Positions 1 through 7,584 of a stretch of 25,777 bases of DNA are shown here, piece by piece. The number at the start of each line of letters is the position of its first letter. Positions within the stretch are counted from its first letter, which is position 1. The translations under genes were made by a program, and so were the position numbers. A model generated the notes under the pieces. It saw only the letters and a program-made list of their open reading frames with translations, had not been told where the DNA came from and did not search any database. Source of the stretch: CAZERT01 sp964630015 (lineage in GTDB: Bacteria > Patescibacteriota > Microgenomatia > UBA10105 > UBA927); contig CAZVTJ010000008.1 of NCBI GenBank assembly GCA_964630015.1, positions 1 to 25,777 on the forward strand, in the 5' to 3' direction.

Positions 1-570
1 AAAGGCCTCAATGAGGGAAAGACCGTACGTGAGGTATTGGTTACGGAGGAAGAACGTGAGTTGATCCGAGACCTTCAATTGCTTACGGCAAAGCCGATCA
101 TGACAATCCTGAACGTATCGGAATCTGATATTACCGGTACTAGCAATGAAGCAATGAATCCATGGAGGAATGACAGTTTATTTGTCTGTGCCAAAACGGA
201 AAGCGAACTCGCCGGACTATCCCCGCAAGATCAAAAAGAGTACCTTGCATCGCTCGGACTTCTTTCATCTGGACTGGACAGGGTGATTGCGTATGCATAC
301 AAAACATTGGCACTTGAATCATTTTTGACCTGTGGGGTAAAGGAAGTGCGTGCATGGACGATCCCCATGGGGACAAAAGCTGTTGATGCCGCGGGGGTTA
401 TCCACACGGACTTTACCAAAAAGTTCATTAAGGCAGATGTTGTCGCATTCGATGATTTTGTTGCCAATGGAGGGTGGAAAGGCTCGCGGGAAAACGGGAG
501 AGTCCGTCAGGAAGGCAGGGAATATGTCATGCAAGATGGGGAGGTAGTGGAATTTAAAATCGGTGCGTAA
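1..570 (+). CDS. ychF: YchF/OLA1-family GTPase-like ATPase, C-terminal part (5' end cut by window)
   Basis: The reading frame is open from base 1 and ends with TAA at 568-570, so the visible 189 residues are the C-terminal half of a longer gene. The family consists of ribosome-associated P-loop ATPases of the Obg/TRAFAC class. The C-terminal TGS-like (YchF-specific) domain is visible, with the typical stretches VRAWTIPMGTKA, AAGVIHTDFTKKFIKADV and a YVMQDGEVVEFKI ending. The P-loop and switch regions would lie upstream of the window. An apparent TTG start at 37 is only an internal codon, because the frame continues upstream with no stop. A gap of about 65 bp with a promoter-like element separates it from rpsF. 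Family assignment is firm from the TGS motifs. Confidence 0.93.
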   Translation, partial: KGLNEGKTVREVLVTEEERELIRDLQLLTAKPIMTILNVSESDITGTSNEAMNPWRNDSLFVCAKTESELAGLSPQDQKEYLASLGLLSSGLDRVIAYAYKTLALESFLTCGVKEVRAWTIPMGTKAVDAAGVIHTDFTKKFIKADVVAFDDFVANGGWKGSRENGRVRQEGREYVMQDGEVVEFKIGA

Positions 571-598
571 AAAAGGGGAGGGGTTTGGGATTTGTGTA

Positions 599-627
599 TT
601 GTAGAGTGCGTGGGGCTATGATATCAT
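599..627 (+). promoter_or_regulatory. Candidate promoter for rpsF-ssb-rpsR
   Basis: TTGTAG (599-604) and TATCAT (622-627) are separated by 17 bp. The -10 hexamer ends 8 nt before the rpsF ATG at 636, so initiation near 634-636 would give a leaderless or almost leaderless mRNA. The -35 match is weak (3 of 6), the -10 good (5 of 6). Confidence 0.4.
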
Positions 628-635
628 TCTAGGCT

Positions 636-920
636 ATGAAACGAATGTATGAACTCATGATTATCACGAAAAATACGTTTCCTTCCGAAGACGAGGGAAA
701 GGTACGGGAATTGGTTTCCGGTTTAACACAGGGAGCGTCGATTGACTCCGTATCGGTGATCGGGAAGAAGCGGCTTGCATATCCGATTGCAAAACAGACG
801 GAAGGAATCTATATCCTTGCACACGTTTCCGGAAAAAGCTTGACGAACGCAGCCATTCAAAAGGTCGTGAAGATGCAAACGGATACGATTCGGTTTTTGC
901 TTACACAGAAAGGGGAATGA
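636..920 (+). CDS. rpsF: 30S ribosomal protein S6 (bS6)
   Basis: A 94-residue protein, about the usual S6 core length. It opens with YELMIITKNTF and carries the S6 pattern of a mid-protein GKKRLAYPIAKQTEGIYIL strand followed by a helix and a C-terminal TDTIRFLLTQK strand. S6 binds 16S rRNA with S18 in the 30S platform, and S18 is encoded two genes downstream. It ends with TGA in an ATGA overlap with ssb, suggesting translational coupling. No good Shine-Dalgarno precedes the ATG, in line with the near-leaderless promoter proposed at 599-627. The TGA stop is informative because it excludes TGA recoding as glycine in this organism. Confidence 0.95.
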   Translation: MKRMYELMIITKNTFPSEDEGKVRELVSGLTQGASIDSVSVIGKKRLAYPIAKQTEGIYILAHVSGKSLTNAAIQKVVKMQTDTIRFLLTQKGE

Positions 921-1435
921 GTATGGCGTCCCGAAGTCTGAATAAAGTATTCCTGATCGGTAATTTAACGCGTGATCCGGAACTCCGCTACACCCCGACC
1001 GGTGCAGCTGTCTGTACCATCGGTCTGGCCACAAACCGCCAATGGGTAACGGAATCCGGCGAAAAAAAGGAAGAAACGGAATTCCACCGCGTTGTCGCAT
1101 GGAATAAGCTTGCGGAACTGTGTAGCCAGCTGTTGACCAAAGGCAGGAAAATCTATGTGGAAGGCCGGCTCAGGACCAATTCCTGGCAAGGCAACGACGG
1201 TGCACAGCGGACAACCACGGAAGTGGTAATCGAGGATATGATTATCCTTGATTCACGAAGGACCGGTACCGGTCCGGAGGGGGAAGCGGAACAGCCAGTT
1301 CCCGCACCGGCTCCTTCCATCCAACCGGCATCTGACGAACAACCGGCACCCAAAGCCAAAAAAACAGTAAAAACCGAAAACCCGGGAAATCCCACCGGAA
1401 ATGAAGACGTGAATCCGGATGATATTCCGTTTTAA
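917..1435 (+). CDS. ssb: Single-stranded DNA-binding protein
   Basis: A 172-residue SSB. The N-terminal OB fold (about residues 1-112) has the family signatures NKVFLIGNLTRDPELRYTP, a TEFHRVVAWNKLAE strand and KIYVEGRLRT. The tail is a low-complexity Pro/Ala/Glu/Lys linker ending in DDIPF, the acidic tip that recruits DNA-processing partners. The start at 917 overlaps the rpsF stop by 4 bp; an ATG at 923 is an equally plausible start (MASRSLNKV). rpsF-ssb-rpsR is a conserved bacterial arrangement. Bacterial SSB normally acts as a tetramer covering ssDNA in replication and repair. Confidence 0.95.
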   Translation: MSMASRSLNKVFLIGNLTRDPELRYTPTGAAVCTIGLATNRQWVTESGEKKEETEFHRVVAWNKLAELCSQLLTKGRKIYVEGRLRTNSWQGNDGAQRTTTEVVIEDMIILDSRRTGTGPEGEAEQPVPAPAPSIQPASDEQPAPKAKKTVKTENPGNPTGNEDVNPDDIPF

Positions 1436-1456
1436 TGAAAGCGAAAGGAAATAGGT

Positions 1457-1690
1457 ATGATGCAACGAAGAAAAATCGGTATTAAAGTTCCAAAAAATTG
1501 CGGATTTTGCGATACGAAAACAAATCCCGATTACAAGGATCCCCAGACGATGACCCGTTTCATTTCCGAGCGGGGAAAGCTGTTGGGAAAGGCCAGAACC
1601 GGACTCTGCAGCCATCATCAACGGATTCTGACAAAAGAAATCAAAAAAGCACGGTTTCTCGCACTGCTCCCATTTGTTGTGCGGGCGTAA
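1457..1690 (+). CDS. rpsR: 30S ribosomal protein S18 (bS18), zinc-ribbon-like form
   Basis: A 77-residue S18, recognised by the central TMTRFISERGKLLGKARTGL block and the basic C-terminus LTKEIKKARFLALLPF. It carries C15 and C18 (CGFC) plus C51 and H53/H54 (CSHH), a spacing compatible with a bound zinc. Many S18 proteins lack these ligands, so this looks like the zinc-type (C+) form. It follows ssb by 21 bp with AAGGAAATAGGT just upstream as a Shine-Dalgarno region. It partners with S6 on the small subunit. In most bacteria rplI (bL9) comes next, but here a protease gene follows directly. Confidence 0.93.
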   Translation: MMQRRKIGIKVPKNCGFCDTKTNPDYKDPQTMTRFISERGKLLGKARTGLCSHHQRILTKEIKKARFLALLPFVVRA

Positions 1691-1696
1691 GGATCC

Positions 1697-2986
1697 ATGT
1701 CACCATCTATGAAGCGCCTGCCATTTTCCAATATCAGGAATATCGTTTTGGTTTTTTGTATCGTATTGCTCTCCGGAGGAATTGGATACCGACTCGGCCA
1801 AAAAGATCCCGGAGCACTCAGGCAAGCAATAGGTTCCCGATCGGTTCCGCAAAATACCCAGACTCCCTCTACCGTTCGTGCTGATTTTTCCCTGTTTTGG
1901 GATGTGTGGGGGAGAATGTTTCGGTATTTTTACGATGCAAAAAATCTTGATCCGCAAAAAATGCTCTATGGTGCCATTTCCGGCATGGTTGCAGCAGGTG
2001 ATGATCCGTATACCAGCTTTCTTCCTCCACAGGAAAATAAAGAATTTAAGGAAGATATCGGCGGATCGTTCCAGGGAATCGGTGCACAACTTGGGTTAAA
2101 AGAAGGTCGTGTGATCATTGTAGCGCCGCTGAAGGGCTCTCCTGCAGAAAAAATGGGAGTGAGACCGTCTGATATTATTTTGGAGGTAAATGGAGAAGAA
2201 ACCTATGGATGGAGTGTGGATCAGGCAGTCGGGAAGATCCGTGGAAAAAAAGGGACAACGGTAACCCTTTCCATTCTTCACGACACAGACACGAAGCCGA
2301 CCGAAATAACCATAGTGCGTGATGAAATTATTGTTCCATCCGTTGATTCATGGATTAAATCCATTTCGGATATTACGGAACTTTCCGGTTTGCACACGAC
2401 ACTTCCCCTTACTACGTACATCGGGTATATCGCCCTTTCCCGCTTCGGAGACCGGACACAGGATGAATGGGACAGTGCGGTTTCGGAAATCGTTTCTGCA
2501 TACAAGGCTGGTACAATTCCGGGACTTGTTTTTGATCTGCGCAATAATCCTGGCGGTTACTTGGACATGGCTGTATCGATCGCAAGTGAATTCATCAAAA
2601 GCGGTACGATTGTGACCCAACAGTCCAGTGACGGTACAAAAGATCCCTATAGCGTTAACAGACTTGGGAAATTGACTGATATCCCGCTTGTGGTCCTCAT
2701 TAACAAGGGGAGCGCGTCGGCAGCGGAAATCGTAGCAGGAGCACTCAAGGATTATAAACGGGCGAAAATCGTCGGGGAAACATCGTTTGGCAAAGGATCA
2801 GTCCAAACGCCACAGGAGCTTACAGGCGGTGCAAGTCTTCATGTTACAACTGCCGAGTGGTTGACGCCAAATGGGTCTTGGATCCATAAAAAGGGAATAA
2901 CACCGGATGTGGAAGTGAAAATGGAAGATTACGAAGCGACAAAAGACGCACAACTTGAAAAAGCCATAGAACTGTTATTACAATAA
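1697..2986 (+). CDS. S41 family C-terminal processing peptidase (CtpA/Prc type)
   Basis: A 429-residue exported protease. An N-terminal hydrophobic segment (about 14-30) acts as signal or anchor, a helical region follows, then a PDZ domain (about 118-195, GSFQGIGAQLG through GSPAEKMGVRPSDIILEVNGEE). The catalytic S41 core has LVFDLRNNPGG near 277-287, S341 in NKGSASAAEI and K366 in GETSFGKGSVQ; the Ser/Lys dyad spacing of 25 matches family members such as CtpB. Such enzymes cleave proteins from their C-termini outside the membrane. The start follows the rpsR stop by 6 bp, with AAGGATCC before the ATG; ATG 1709 is an alternative. Only 8 bp separate it from the HtrA-like gene, so both are probably co-transcribed as an envelope quality-control pair. 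Confidence 0.92.
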   Translation: MSPSMKRLPFSNIRNIVLVFCIVLLSGGIGYRLGQKDPGALRQAIGSRSVPQNTQTPSTVRADFSLFWDVWGRMFRYFYDAKNLDPQKMLYGAISGMVAAGDDPYTSFLPPQENKEFKEDIGGSFQGIGAQLGLKEGRVIIVAPLKGSPAEKMGVRPSDIILEVNGEETYGWSVDQAVGKIRGKKGTTVTLSILHDTDTKPTEITIVRDEIIVPSVDSWIKSISDITELSGLHTTLPLTTYIGYIALSRFGDRTQDEWDSAVSEIVSAYKAGTIPGLVFDLRNNPGGYLDMAVSIASEFIKSGTIVTQQSSDGTKDPYSVNRLGKLTDIPLVVLINKGSASAAEIVAGALKDYKRAKIVGETSFGKGSVQTPQELTGGASLHVTTAEWLTPNGSWIHKKGITPDVEVKMEDYEATKDAQLEKAIELLLQ

Positions 2987-2994
2987 ATGCCACT

Positions 2995-4203
2995 ATGGCA
3001 CAACATACAGATTCTTCCAAAACCTCCCGTACTGTCGCCGTGATTCTTGCTGTCGTGCTTATTGCACTTGGTGCTCTGATTAGTTCAGGAACCTTCGGGT
3101 TTAACTGGGCGGCACTTGGCAAATCCGGAATTCCCTTTATTACCTTTTTGCCACATACGGAGGGAAGTGCACCACAGTCTGCCGGGGGCGAAAAAGTCAA
3201 AGTCGTTTCGGAGGAATCCGTCGTTATCGATGTCGTGGATAAAGCATCCATTTCGGTTGTCACCATCGGGATCAGTACGACGGCGCGTATCGGCGGGAGC
3301 ATCCAGTTTGATCCGTTTGATCTGTTTTCCCCGTTCCAACAGGTTCCTGGTACGACAAAAAAAGTTGAGCAGGACATCGGGTCCGGATTTATCGTGGAAC
3401 CGGATGGACTCATCGTGACCAATAAACATGTCGTCAGTGATACGGAGGCCAAATACCGTGTGATTACCAAAGACGACAAAACGTATGATGTTGTTCGCAT
3501 ATACCGCGATCCGGTAAACGATTTGGCAATTCTTAAAATCAATGCATCAGGGCTGACGCCAATCACCATGGGTGACTCATCAAAAATCAAAGTCGGACAG
3601 CTTGCCATAGCCATCGGAACAGCGCTGGGGGAATTCCGGAACACTGTAACGACCGGTGTCGTGTCCGGTATCGGCCGTGGTATTACCGCAGGATCGATGT
3701 ATGAAGGATCCGTGGAACGGCTAGATAATGTCATCCAGACAAGCGCCGCAATCAGCCCCGGTAATTCCGGTGGGCCGCTTCTCAATTCCTCCGGACAGGC
3801 CATTGGGGTCAATACCGCCGTATCGTCCGAGGGACAGAATATCGGTTTTGCCCTCCCCATCAATATCGTTAAAGATGCGCTGGAAACATTCAATAAAACC
3901 GGCCAGTTCAACCGGCCGTTTTTGGGTGTACGGTATAAGGTCATTACCAAGGACCTTGCACTGCTCAATGACGTTCCGGAAGGAGCCTACATTATGGATG
4001 TTGTGGAAGGGAGCCCTGCGGCAACATCCGGAATTGAGGTAGGAGATATCATTACCAAGATTTCCGGTATGAAACTCACGGGAAAAACGGAACTCTCGAC
4101 TGTTATTGCCGGTAAAAAGGCGGGGGAGCGGGTTACGATTGTCTACTGGAGGGAAGGAAAAGAAAAAACCGTTGATGTTACTCTGGGAACTCAGGACCAG
4201 TAG
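2995..4203 (+). CDS. HtrA/DegP-like S1C serine protease with PDZ domain
   Basis: A 402-residue membrane-anchored trypsin-like protease. The N-terminus has one hydrophobic segment (about 13-32). A linker leads to the protease domain, with catalytic H145 (VTNKHVV), D176 (NDLAILK) and S258 (SPGNSGGPL). One PDZ domain follows (about 305-395), including FLGVRY and GSPAATSGIEVGDIITKI. A single PDZ and an N-terminal anchor resemble DegS/HtrA rather than two-PDZ DegP. The probable site of action is the outer face of the membrane, on misfolded proteins. It is the last gene of the leftward block and meets the convergent release-factor gene across an AT-rich repeat. No clear ribosome-binding site precedes it, suggesting coupling to the S41 gene. 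Confidence 0.93.
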   Translation: MAQHTDSSKTSRTVAVILAVVLIALGALISSGTFGFNWAALGKSGIPFITFLPHTEGSAPQSAGGEKVKVVSEESVVIDVVDKASISVVTIGISTTARIGGSIQFDPFDLFSPFQQVPGTTKKVEQDIGSGFIVEPDGLIVTNKHVVSDTEAKYRVITKDDKTYDVVRIYRDPVNDLAILKINASGLTPITMGDSSKIKVGQLAIAIGTALGEFRNTVTTGVVSGIGRGITAGSMYEGSVERLDNVIQTSAAISPGNSGGPLLNSSGQAIGVNTAVSSEGQNIGFALPINIVKDALETFNKTGQFNRPFLGVRYKVITKDLALLNDVPEGAYIMDVVEGSPAATSGIEVGDIITKISGMKLTGKTELSTVIAGKKAGERVTIVYWREGKEKTVDVTLGTQDQ

Positions 4204-4207
4204 AAAA

Positions 4208-4279
4208 ACAATTCACATTTTAAATTTCATAATTTAAAGTTTTTTCATGATGAATTGTGAATTATGAATTATAAATTGT
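4208..4279. repeat. AT-rich miniature inverted repeat, copy 1
   Basis: A 72-bp almost GC-free segment that begins ACAATT and ends with the reverse complement AATTGT. Internally it is packed with AATTCAC/GTGAATT and AATTATGAATT words. The last 20 or so bases closely match the end of copy 2 at 4969-5018 (ATTATGAATTA..AATTGTCT, two differences), and both copies start AAAAACAATT. It reaches into the release-factor gene, whose last codons (D-N-L-stop) lie inside it. Confidence 0.6.
4219..4245 (+). terminator. AT-only hairpin with T-run after the HtrA-like gene
   Basis: TTTAAATT (4219-4226), loop TCAT, AATTTAAA (4231-4238), then G and six T. The 8-bp stem is perfect but contains no GC pair, so termination strength is doubtful. 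It lies 15 bp after the htrA stop, inside the AT-rich repeat, between convergent genes. Confidence 0.3.
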
Positions 4280-4964
4280 CTTTCAGTGCTTCCGAGACTT
4301 TCTGGAGTTTGCCTTCGATAATCCGGTCAAGGTCATGCCAGGATTTGTTGATCCGGTGATCCGTTAAGCGGTTTTGTGGAAAGTTGTACGTACGGATTTT
4401 TTCCGCGCGCATTCCGCGCCCGATGACGGATCGTGCGGCATCCAACGTCTCTGCCTGTTTTACACCTTCTGCTTCCCAGAGTTTTGACCGCAGCATCGAG
4501 AGGGCGACCTGCCGGTTTTGGAATTGGTCACGCTCCGTCTGGCACGTTACCACGATTCCGCTTGGTGTATGCCGGAGTCTGACGGCGGATGAGACCTTAT
4601 TGACGTTTTGTCCGCCTTTTCCACCGGAGCGGAAAAACTCCCATTCCAGATCTTCCGTTCTGATTGTCTGTTCATACTCGGGGATTTCCGGAAGTACGGC
4701 AACGGTTGCCGTTGACGTGTGAATCCTGCCCTGGCGTTCCGTTGCCGGCACGCGTTGCACTCGGTGCGTTCCTGCTTCATATTGGAGGGTCGTAAATGCG
4801 CCTTCACCCTTAATCTTGAGTGTATTTTCGGCAATCTGTTCGGTTTTCCAGCCAAGGCTCGTGGCATAGCGGGTATACATGCGAAGCAGATCGTTTGCCC
4901 AGAGTTTTGCTTCTTCACCGCCGGGACCCGGACGGAATTCGAGAATTGCAACATTGGTATTCAT
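4269..4964 (-). CDS. prfA: Class I peptide chain release factor, RF1 type, lacking domain 1
   Basis: A 231-residue protein that aligns with domains 2-4 of RF1. It has the codon-reading P-A-T tripeptide (73-75, in RVPATERQGRIHTS), the peptidyl-hydrolysis GGQ (117-119, in GGKGGQNVNKVSS) and the family C-terminal block RTYNFPQNRLTDHRIN. PAT indicates recognition of UAA/UAG. The usual first ~100 residues (domain 1, the helical part near the ribosomal L11 region) are missing. An in-frame TAA four codons before the ATG rules out a longer frame. No Shine-Dalgarno is seen and the start abuts AT-rich repeat copy 2, so the gene may be a truncation or a naturally short lineage form. It lies downstream of rpmE. 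A stand-alone rescue factor is less likely because PAT is intact. Confidence 0.88.
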   Translation of the reverse strand: MNTNVAILEFRPGPGGEEAKLWANDLLRMYTRYATSLGWKTEQIAENTLKIKGEGAFTTLQYEAGTHRVQRVPATERQGRIHTSTATVAVLPEIPEYEQTIRTEDLEWEFFRSGGKGGQNVNKVSSAVRLRHTPSGIVVTCQTERDQFQNRQVALSMLRSKLWEAEGVKQAETLDAARSVIGRGMRAEKIRTYNFPQNRLTDHRINKSWHDLDRIIEGKLQKVSEALKDNL

Positions 4965-4968
4965 AAAA

Positions 4969-5018
4969 ACAATTTAAATTTTATAATTCACATTTAATAA
5001 TTATGAATTACGAATTGT
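4969..5018. repeat. AT-rich miniature inverted repeat, copy 2
   Basis: A 50-bp segment starting ACAATT and ending AATTGT, related to 4208-4279 by shared ends and the internal words ATTCACATTT and ATTATGAATTA. It occupies the whole gap between the rpmE stop (5020-5022) and the release-factor start (4964). It is shorter than copy 1, missing a central piece. Confidence 0.6.
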
Positions 5019-5019
5019 C

Positions 5020-5328
5020 TTATCTGATGCCCAAAAGCATTTCCTTGAGGGATTTGGGGTTTCGAAGCTGTTCCTGCCGTTCCTGTTTCTTTTTCTTTTT
5101 TTCCGCCATCACTTCCGCAACCGCTGCAGCCGCTTTTTGTTTTGCCTGGAATTTTTCCACACGTCCCATGGTATCGACAAATTTCATTTCGCCGGTAAAG
5201 AACGGATGGCATTTTCCGCAGATATCAAGGCGGATATCTTTTTTTGAAGCACCAACCGTAAACGTATTGCCGCAGGCACACGTTACTGTTGCGTCTTCAT
5301 ACCATGTTGGGTGAATTGAGGCCTTCAT
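5020..5328 (-). CDS. rpmE: 50S ribosomal protein L31 (bL31), zinc form with long basic tail
   Basis: A 102-residue L31. The globular part (1-55) begins MKASIHPTWYEDATVTCACGNTF and has four cysteines (C17, C19, C37, C40) in the zinc-type arrangement, plus HPFFTG, the hallmark before the end of the domain. Beyond about residue 60 is an Ala/Glu/Lys-rich segment with a run of lysines (KKKKKQ), probably helical, making the protein about 30 residues longer than typical L31. bL31 bridges the central protuberance to the small-subunit head. Its own promoter (5338-5366) ends 9 nt before the start codon. The release-factor gene follows, so both probably share this transcript. Confidence 0.93.
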   Translation of the reverse strand: MKASIHPTWYEDATVTCACGNTFTVGASKKDIRLDICGKCHPFFTGEMKFVDTMGRVEKFQAKQKAAAAVAEVMAEKKKKKQERQEQLRNPKSLKEMLLGIR

Positions 5329-5337
5329 AGAGAATTT

Positions 5338-5366
5338 ATTATAGTTGAATATCCGCTTGGAAGCAA
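5338..5366 (-). promoter_or_regulatory. Promoter for rpmE (and prfA)
   Basis: Read on the minus strand: TTGCTT (5366-5361), a 17-bp spacer, then a perfect TATAAT (5343-5338). Nine nucleotides separate the -10 from the rpmE ATG, with no ribosome-binding site between, so the transcript is probably leaderless or nearly so. Confidence 0.55.
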
Positions 5367-5375
5367 TATAGTGGA

Positions 5376-6347
5376 TTATGAACCGGATTTTTCCAAAACA
5401 CCCGCAACTGTCTGGTGGAGTTGTTGTTTTTTCCCGCTCAGAAGGGCAAGAATCGGATGATAGTTGATCCTGCGTTCCGCAATATAGATTCCCAGAAAAA
5501 TAAGGAACGTTCCTACGATAAACGGCACGGTAATCGGCTCATGGAGCAGAAAATAGGACAGAATGGTTCCCGCAATCGGGTCGACATAGGCAAACAGCGA
5601 TGCGTCCGTTGCCTTTATCTTCGAAAGCCCCCAGGAGAACGCGCTATAGGCAACAAGGGAGGAAAAAACGGACCCGAACAGTATCCCGCCAATACCCCTG
5701 ATGTCCAGTTGTGCATAGAGCAAGGGCGTTTTCGTGTATTCTAAAGCGGCAAACGGGCAAAGGAGTGCGGTACTCACGATGAATGCATAAAAAAGTACGG
5801 TAAGCGGATTGAGTCTCGAGAATATCCGGTGGCCGATGATAGTGGACAATGCCGCGCATGCGGTTGCCAGGATCAGATACAAATTTCCTTCAATCGATCC
5901 GTCAAGGCCCTGAAGCAGGAGCGGTTCCAGAATAATGACCAAAATTCCCATAAATCCGACCGTGACCCCCGCGATTTTTTTCTTGCGGATGGGTTCGTGC
6001 AGGAATAGTGCGCTAAACAGAAACGTCATGATCGGTTGGGAGGAAATAATGACGGGTGCGTTCATGGCAAGCGTATGTTCCAGACCCAGAAAGAAAAAGA
6101 TAATGTTGAGAACGATTCCAAACAGCGCATATCCCAAAAGAAGAAGGAAATCCTTCTTCGTCCGAATCGGATAGGCAAGCGATTTCCGAAGGACGATGGC
6201 AAGAAGTATGGACGCAATGAAAAACCTCAGGAATGCCAGTGTAAACGGGGGAATATTGGTAAGGGCAAGTTTGAAGATCGGCGATGCCGCACCCCAAATA
6301 ATATTGGCAAGAATAAGCGCAATAATTCCTTGTTTGGCAGGTGTCAT
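5376..6347 (-). CDS. EamA/DMT-superfamily transporter
   Basis: A 323-residue polytopic membrane protein with about ten hydrophobic helices arranged as two EamA repeats. The first repeat starts ANIIWGAASPIFKLAL, the second begins near LYLILATACAALSTIIGHRIF. Each ends in a helix with proline and a basic cap (for example LHEPIRKKKIAG and LHEPITVPFIVGTFLIFLGIYIAERR). The duplicated LHEPI sequence before the last helix of each half is typical of drug/metabolite exporters. The substrate cannot be told from sequence. It starts 8 bp after the hisS stop, so it is very likely in the hisS transcript. No distinct Shine-Dalgarno is visible. Confidence 0.9.
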   Translation of the reverse strand: MTPAKQGIIALILANIIWGAASPIFKLALTNIPPFTLAFLRFFIASILLAIVLRKSLAYPIRTKKDFLLLLGYALFGIVLNIIFFFLGLEHTLAMNAPVIISSQPIMTFLFSALFLHEPIRKKKIAGVTVGFMGILVIILEPLLLQGLDGSIEGNLYLILATACAALSTIIGHRIFSRLNPLTVLFYAFIVSTALLCPFAALEYTKTPLLYAQLDIRGIGGILFGSVFSSLVAYSAFSWGLSKIKATDASLFAYVDPIAGTILSYFLLHEPITVPFIVGTFLIFLGIYIAERRINYHPILALLSGKKQQLHQTVAGVLEKSGS

Positions 6348-6355
6348 GGTCAGTA

Positions 6356-7567
6356 TTACTTTTTGATCCCGTCGGGAATCCCGTCGAGTGTGAGCGTTTG
6401 TGATGATCTGGTTGCCAGTGTTTTCAGTTGAATCACATTTTTATCGCGTTCGTCCGGACCGATAATGACAACATAGGGAATGCCGCGTTTATCCGCATAT
6501 TTAAGTTGTTTTTCCAGTTTTGACTGCATGTCGGGATAGAGTTCTACGGCAAACCCCTTTTCGCGCAGCGTCGTTGCCGCCCTGATGGAGTCTGGCTGGA
6601 GCTCCGGGGAAAATACCGTAACCAGGATATCGGTATCCTGGAGGGTTTTTGGAATAAGGCCAAGGGTGGTTGCCGCTTCCAGTGTCCGGTCGAAACCAAT
6701 GCCGATTCCGGTTGCCGCAATCGGGTAGCCACTGATGCGTTTGCAGAGTTCGTCATACCGTTCGCCACCACCGACAGATCCGATACCCGAATCGGGGATG
6801 ATGATTTCCCAGATCGGACCTTGGGAATAGGAAAACGACCGCGCGAGTTTCGGCTCAAAACGGAAGTGTTCTTTCGAAATTCCCGATTGGGAAAGATAGT
6901 CCATAATGGCCCGTGTTGACGGGTCGGCCTGTGCCGACAGAATACGATCAAGATATGATTTTGCCTCCGTTAGCGGGATACCGGCCTGTTCCATGTCGGA
7001 CAGGACTCCATCCGTACCGCCTACCTTATCGAATTTGTCAATTGCCACCACCGCTCGGTAGGGAATACCGGCAAAGATATCACGGTTATTGATGAGGGCA
7101 ACCGCATTGGTAAACCCGATTGCCCGGTAGATGGCAAGCGATGCCGCGATTACTTCCGCATCTGCCGTAACGTCGGACACACCGAAGATATCAAGGTCAA
7201 ACTGGATAAATTCGCGGTAGCGGCCTTTCTGGGGTTTTTCCGCACGGAAAACCGGCTGCATTTGGTACCGCCGGAACGGAAAAACCAACGATGCGTAATT
7301 TTGTCCCAGATATCTGCAGGTAGGAACCGTCTGGTCATAGCGCAGGGCAACCATGCGCCCGCCGTTGTCGGTAAAACTGTAGAATAATTTTTCGTCTTCT
7401 CCGATCTGGCCGGCAAAAAGTTCAAGCGGTTCCAGTGTCGGTGTTTCAATCGGCTGATACCCCCACGACAAAGAAACCCGCTCCATAATCGAGCGGAGCC
7501 ATAGCCGTTTTTTTGCTTCACCGGGAAGAAAATCGCGGAATCCTTTGAGTGTTTGTATCGGTTCCAT
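6356..7567 (-). CDS. hisS: Histidyl-tRNA synthetase
   Basis: A 403-residue class II aminoacyl-tRNA synthetase. The start at 7567 gives MEPIQTLKGFRDFLPGE, the usual HisRS N-terminus; a TTG at 7606 would add 13 unlikely residues. Motif 2 is seen as FRAEKPQKGRYREFIQFDLDIFG, the third class II motif as ATGIGIGFDRTLEA, and the C-terminal anticodon-binding domain begins near DILVTVFSPE. The histidine-pocket motif, usually like LVRGLDYYT, reads LARSFSYSQGPIWE here, and the GGRYD motif reads GGERYDEL, so the pocket is variant but recognisable. It attaches histidine to tRNA-His. A promoter-like element and a 19-bp palindrome overlap the start. The EamA gene follows closely. Confidence 0.93.
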   Translation of the reverse strand: MEPIQTLKGFRDFLPGEAKKRLWLRSIMERVSLSWGYQPIETPTLEPLELFAGQIGEDEKLFYSFTDNGGRMVALRYDQTVPTCRYLGQNYASLVFPFRRYQMQPVFRAEKPQKGRYREFIQFDLDIFGVSDVTADAEVIAASLAIYRAIGFTNAVALINNRDIFAGIPYRAVVAIDKFDKVGGTDGVLSDMEQAGIPLTEAKSYLDRILSAQADPSTRAIMDYLSQSGISKEHFRFEPKLARSFSYSQGPIWEIIIPDSGIGSVGGGERYDELCKRISGYPIAATGIGIGFDRTLEAATTLGLIPKTLQDTDILVTVFSPELQPDSIRAATTLREKGFAVELYPDMQSKLEKQLKYADKRGIPYVVIIGPDERDKNVIQLKTLATRSSQTLTLDGIPDGIKK

Positions 7568-7584
7568 AGCATAGTCTATGCTAT
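7566..7584. promoter_or_regulatory. 19-bp perfect palindrome over the hisS -10 and start codon
   Basis: ATAGCATAG (7566-7574), one central base, then CTATGCTAT (7576-7584). It covers the candidate -10 (7583-7578) and the first two bases of the hisS ATG. As DNA it could be an operator; as RNA, a stem with a three-base loop could hide the start codon. Confidence 0.5.

Noticed and set aside
2844..3968. 374-codon open frame on the minus strand
   Set aside because: It is antisense to the HtrA-like gene over nearly its whole length, while that gene shows a full catalytic triad. The antisense product is rich in S/T/P/R with no recognisable domain.
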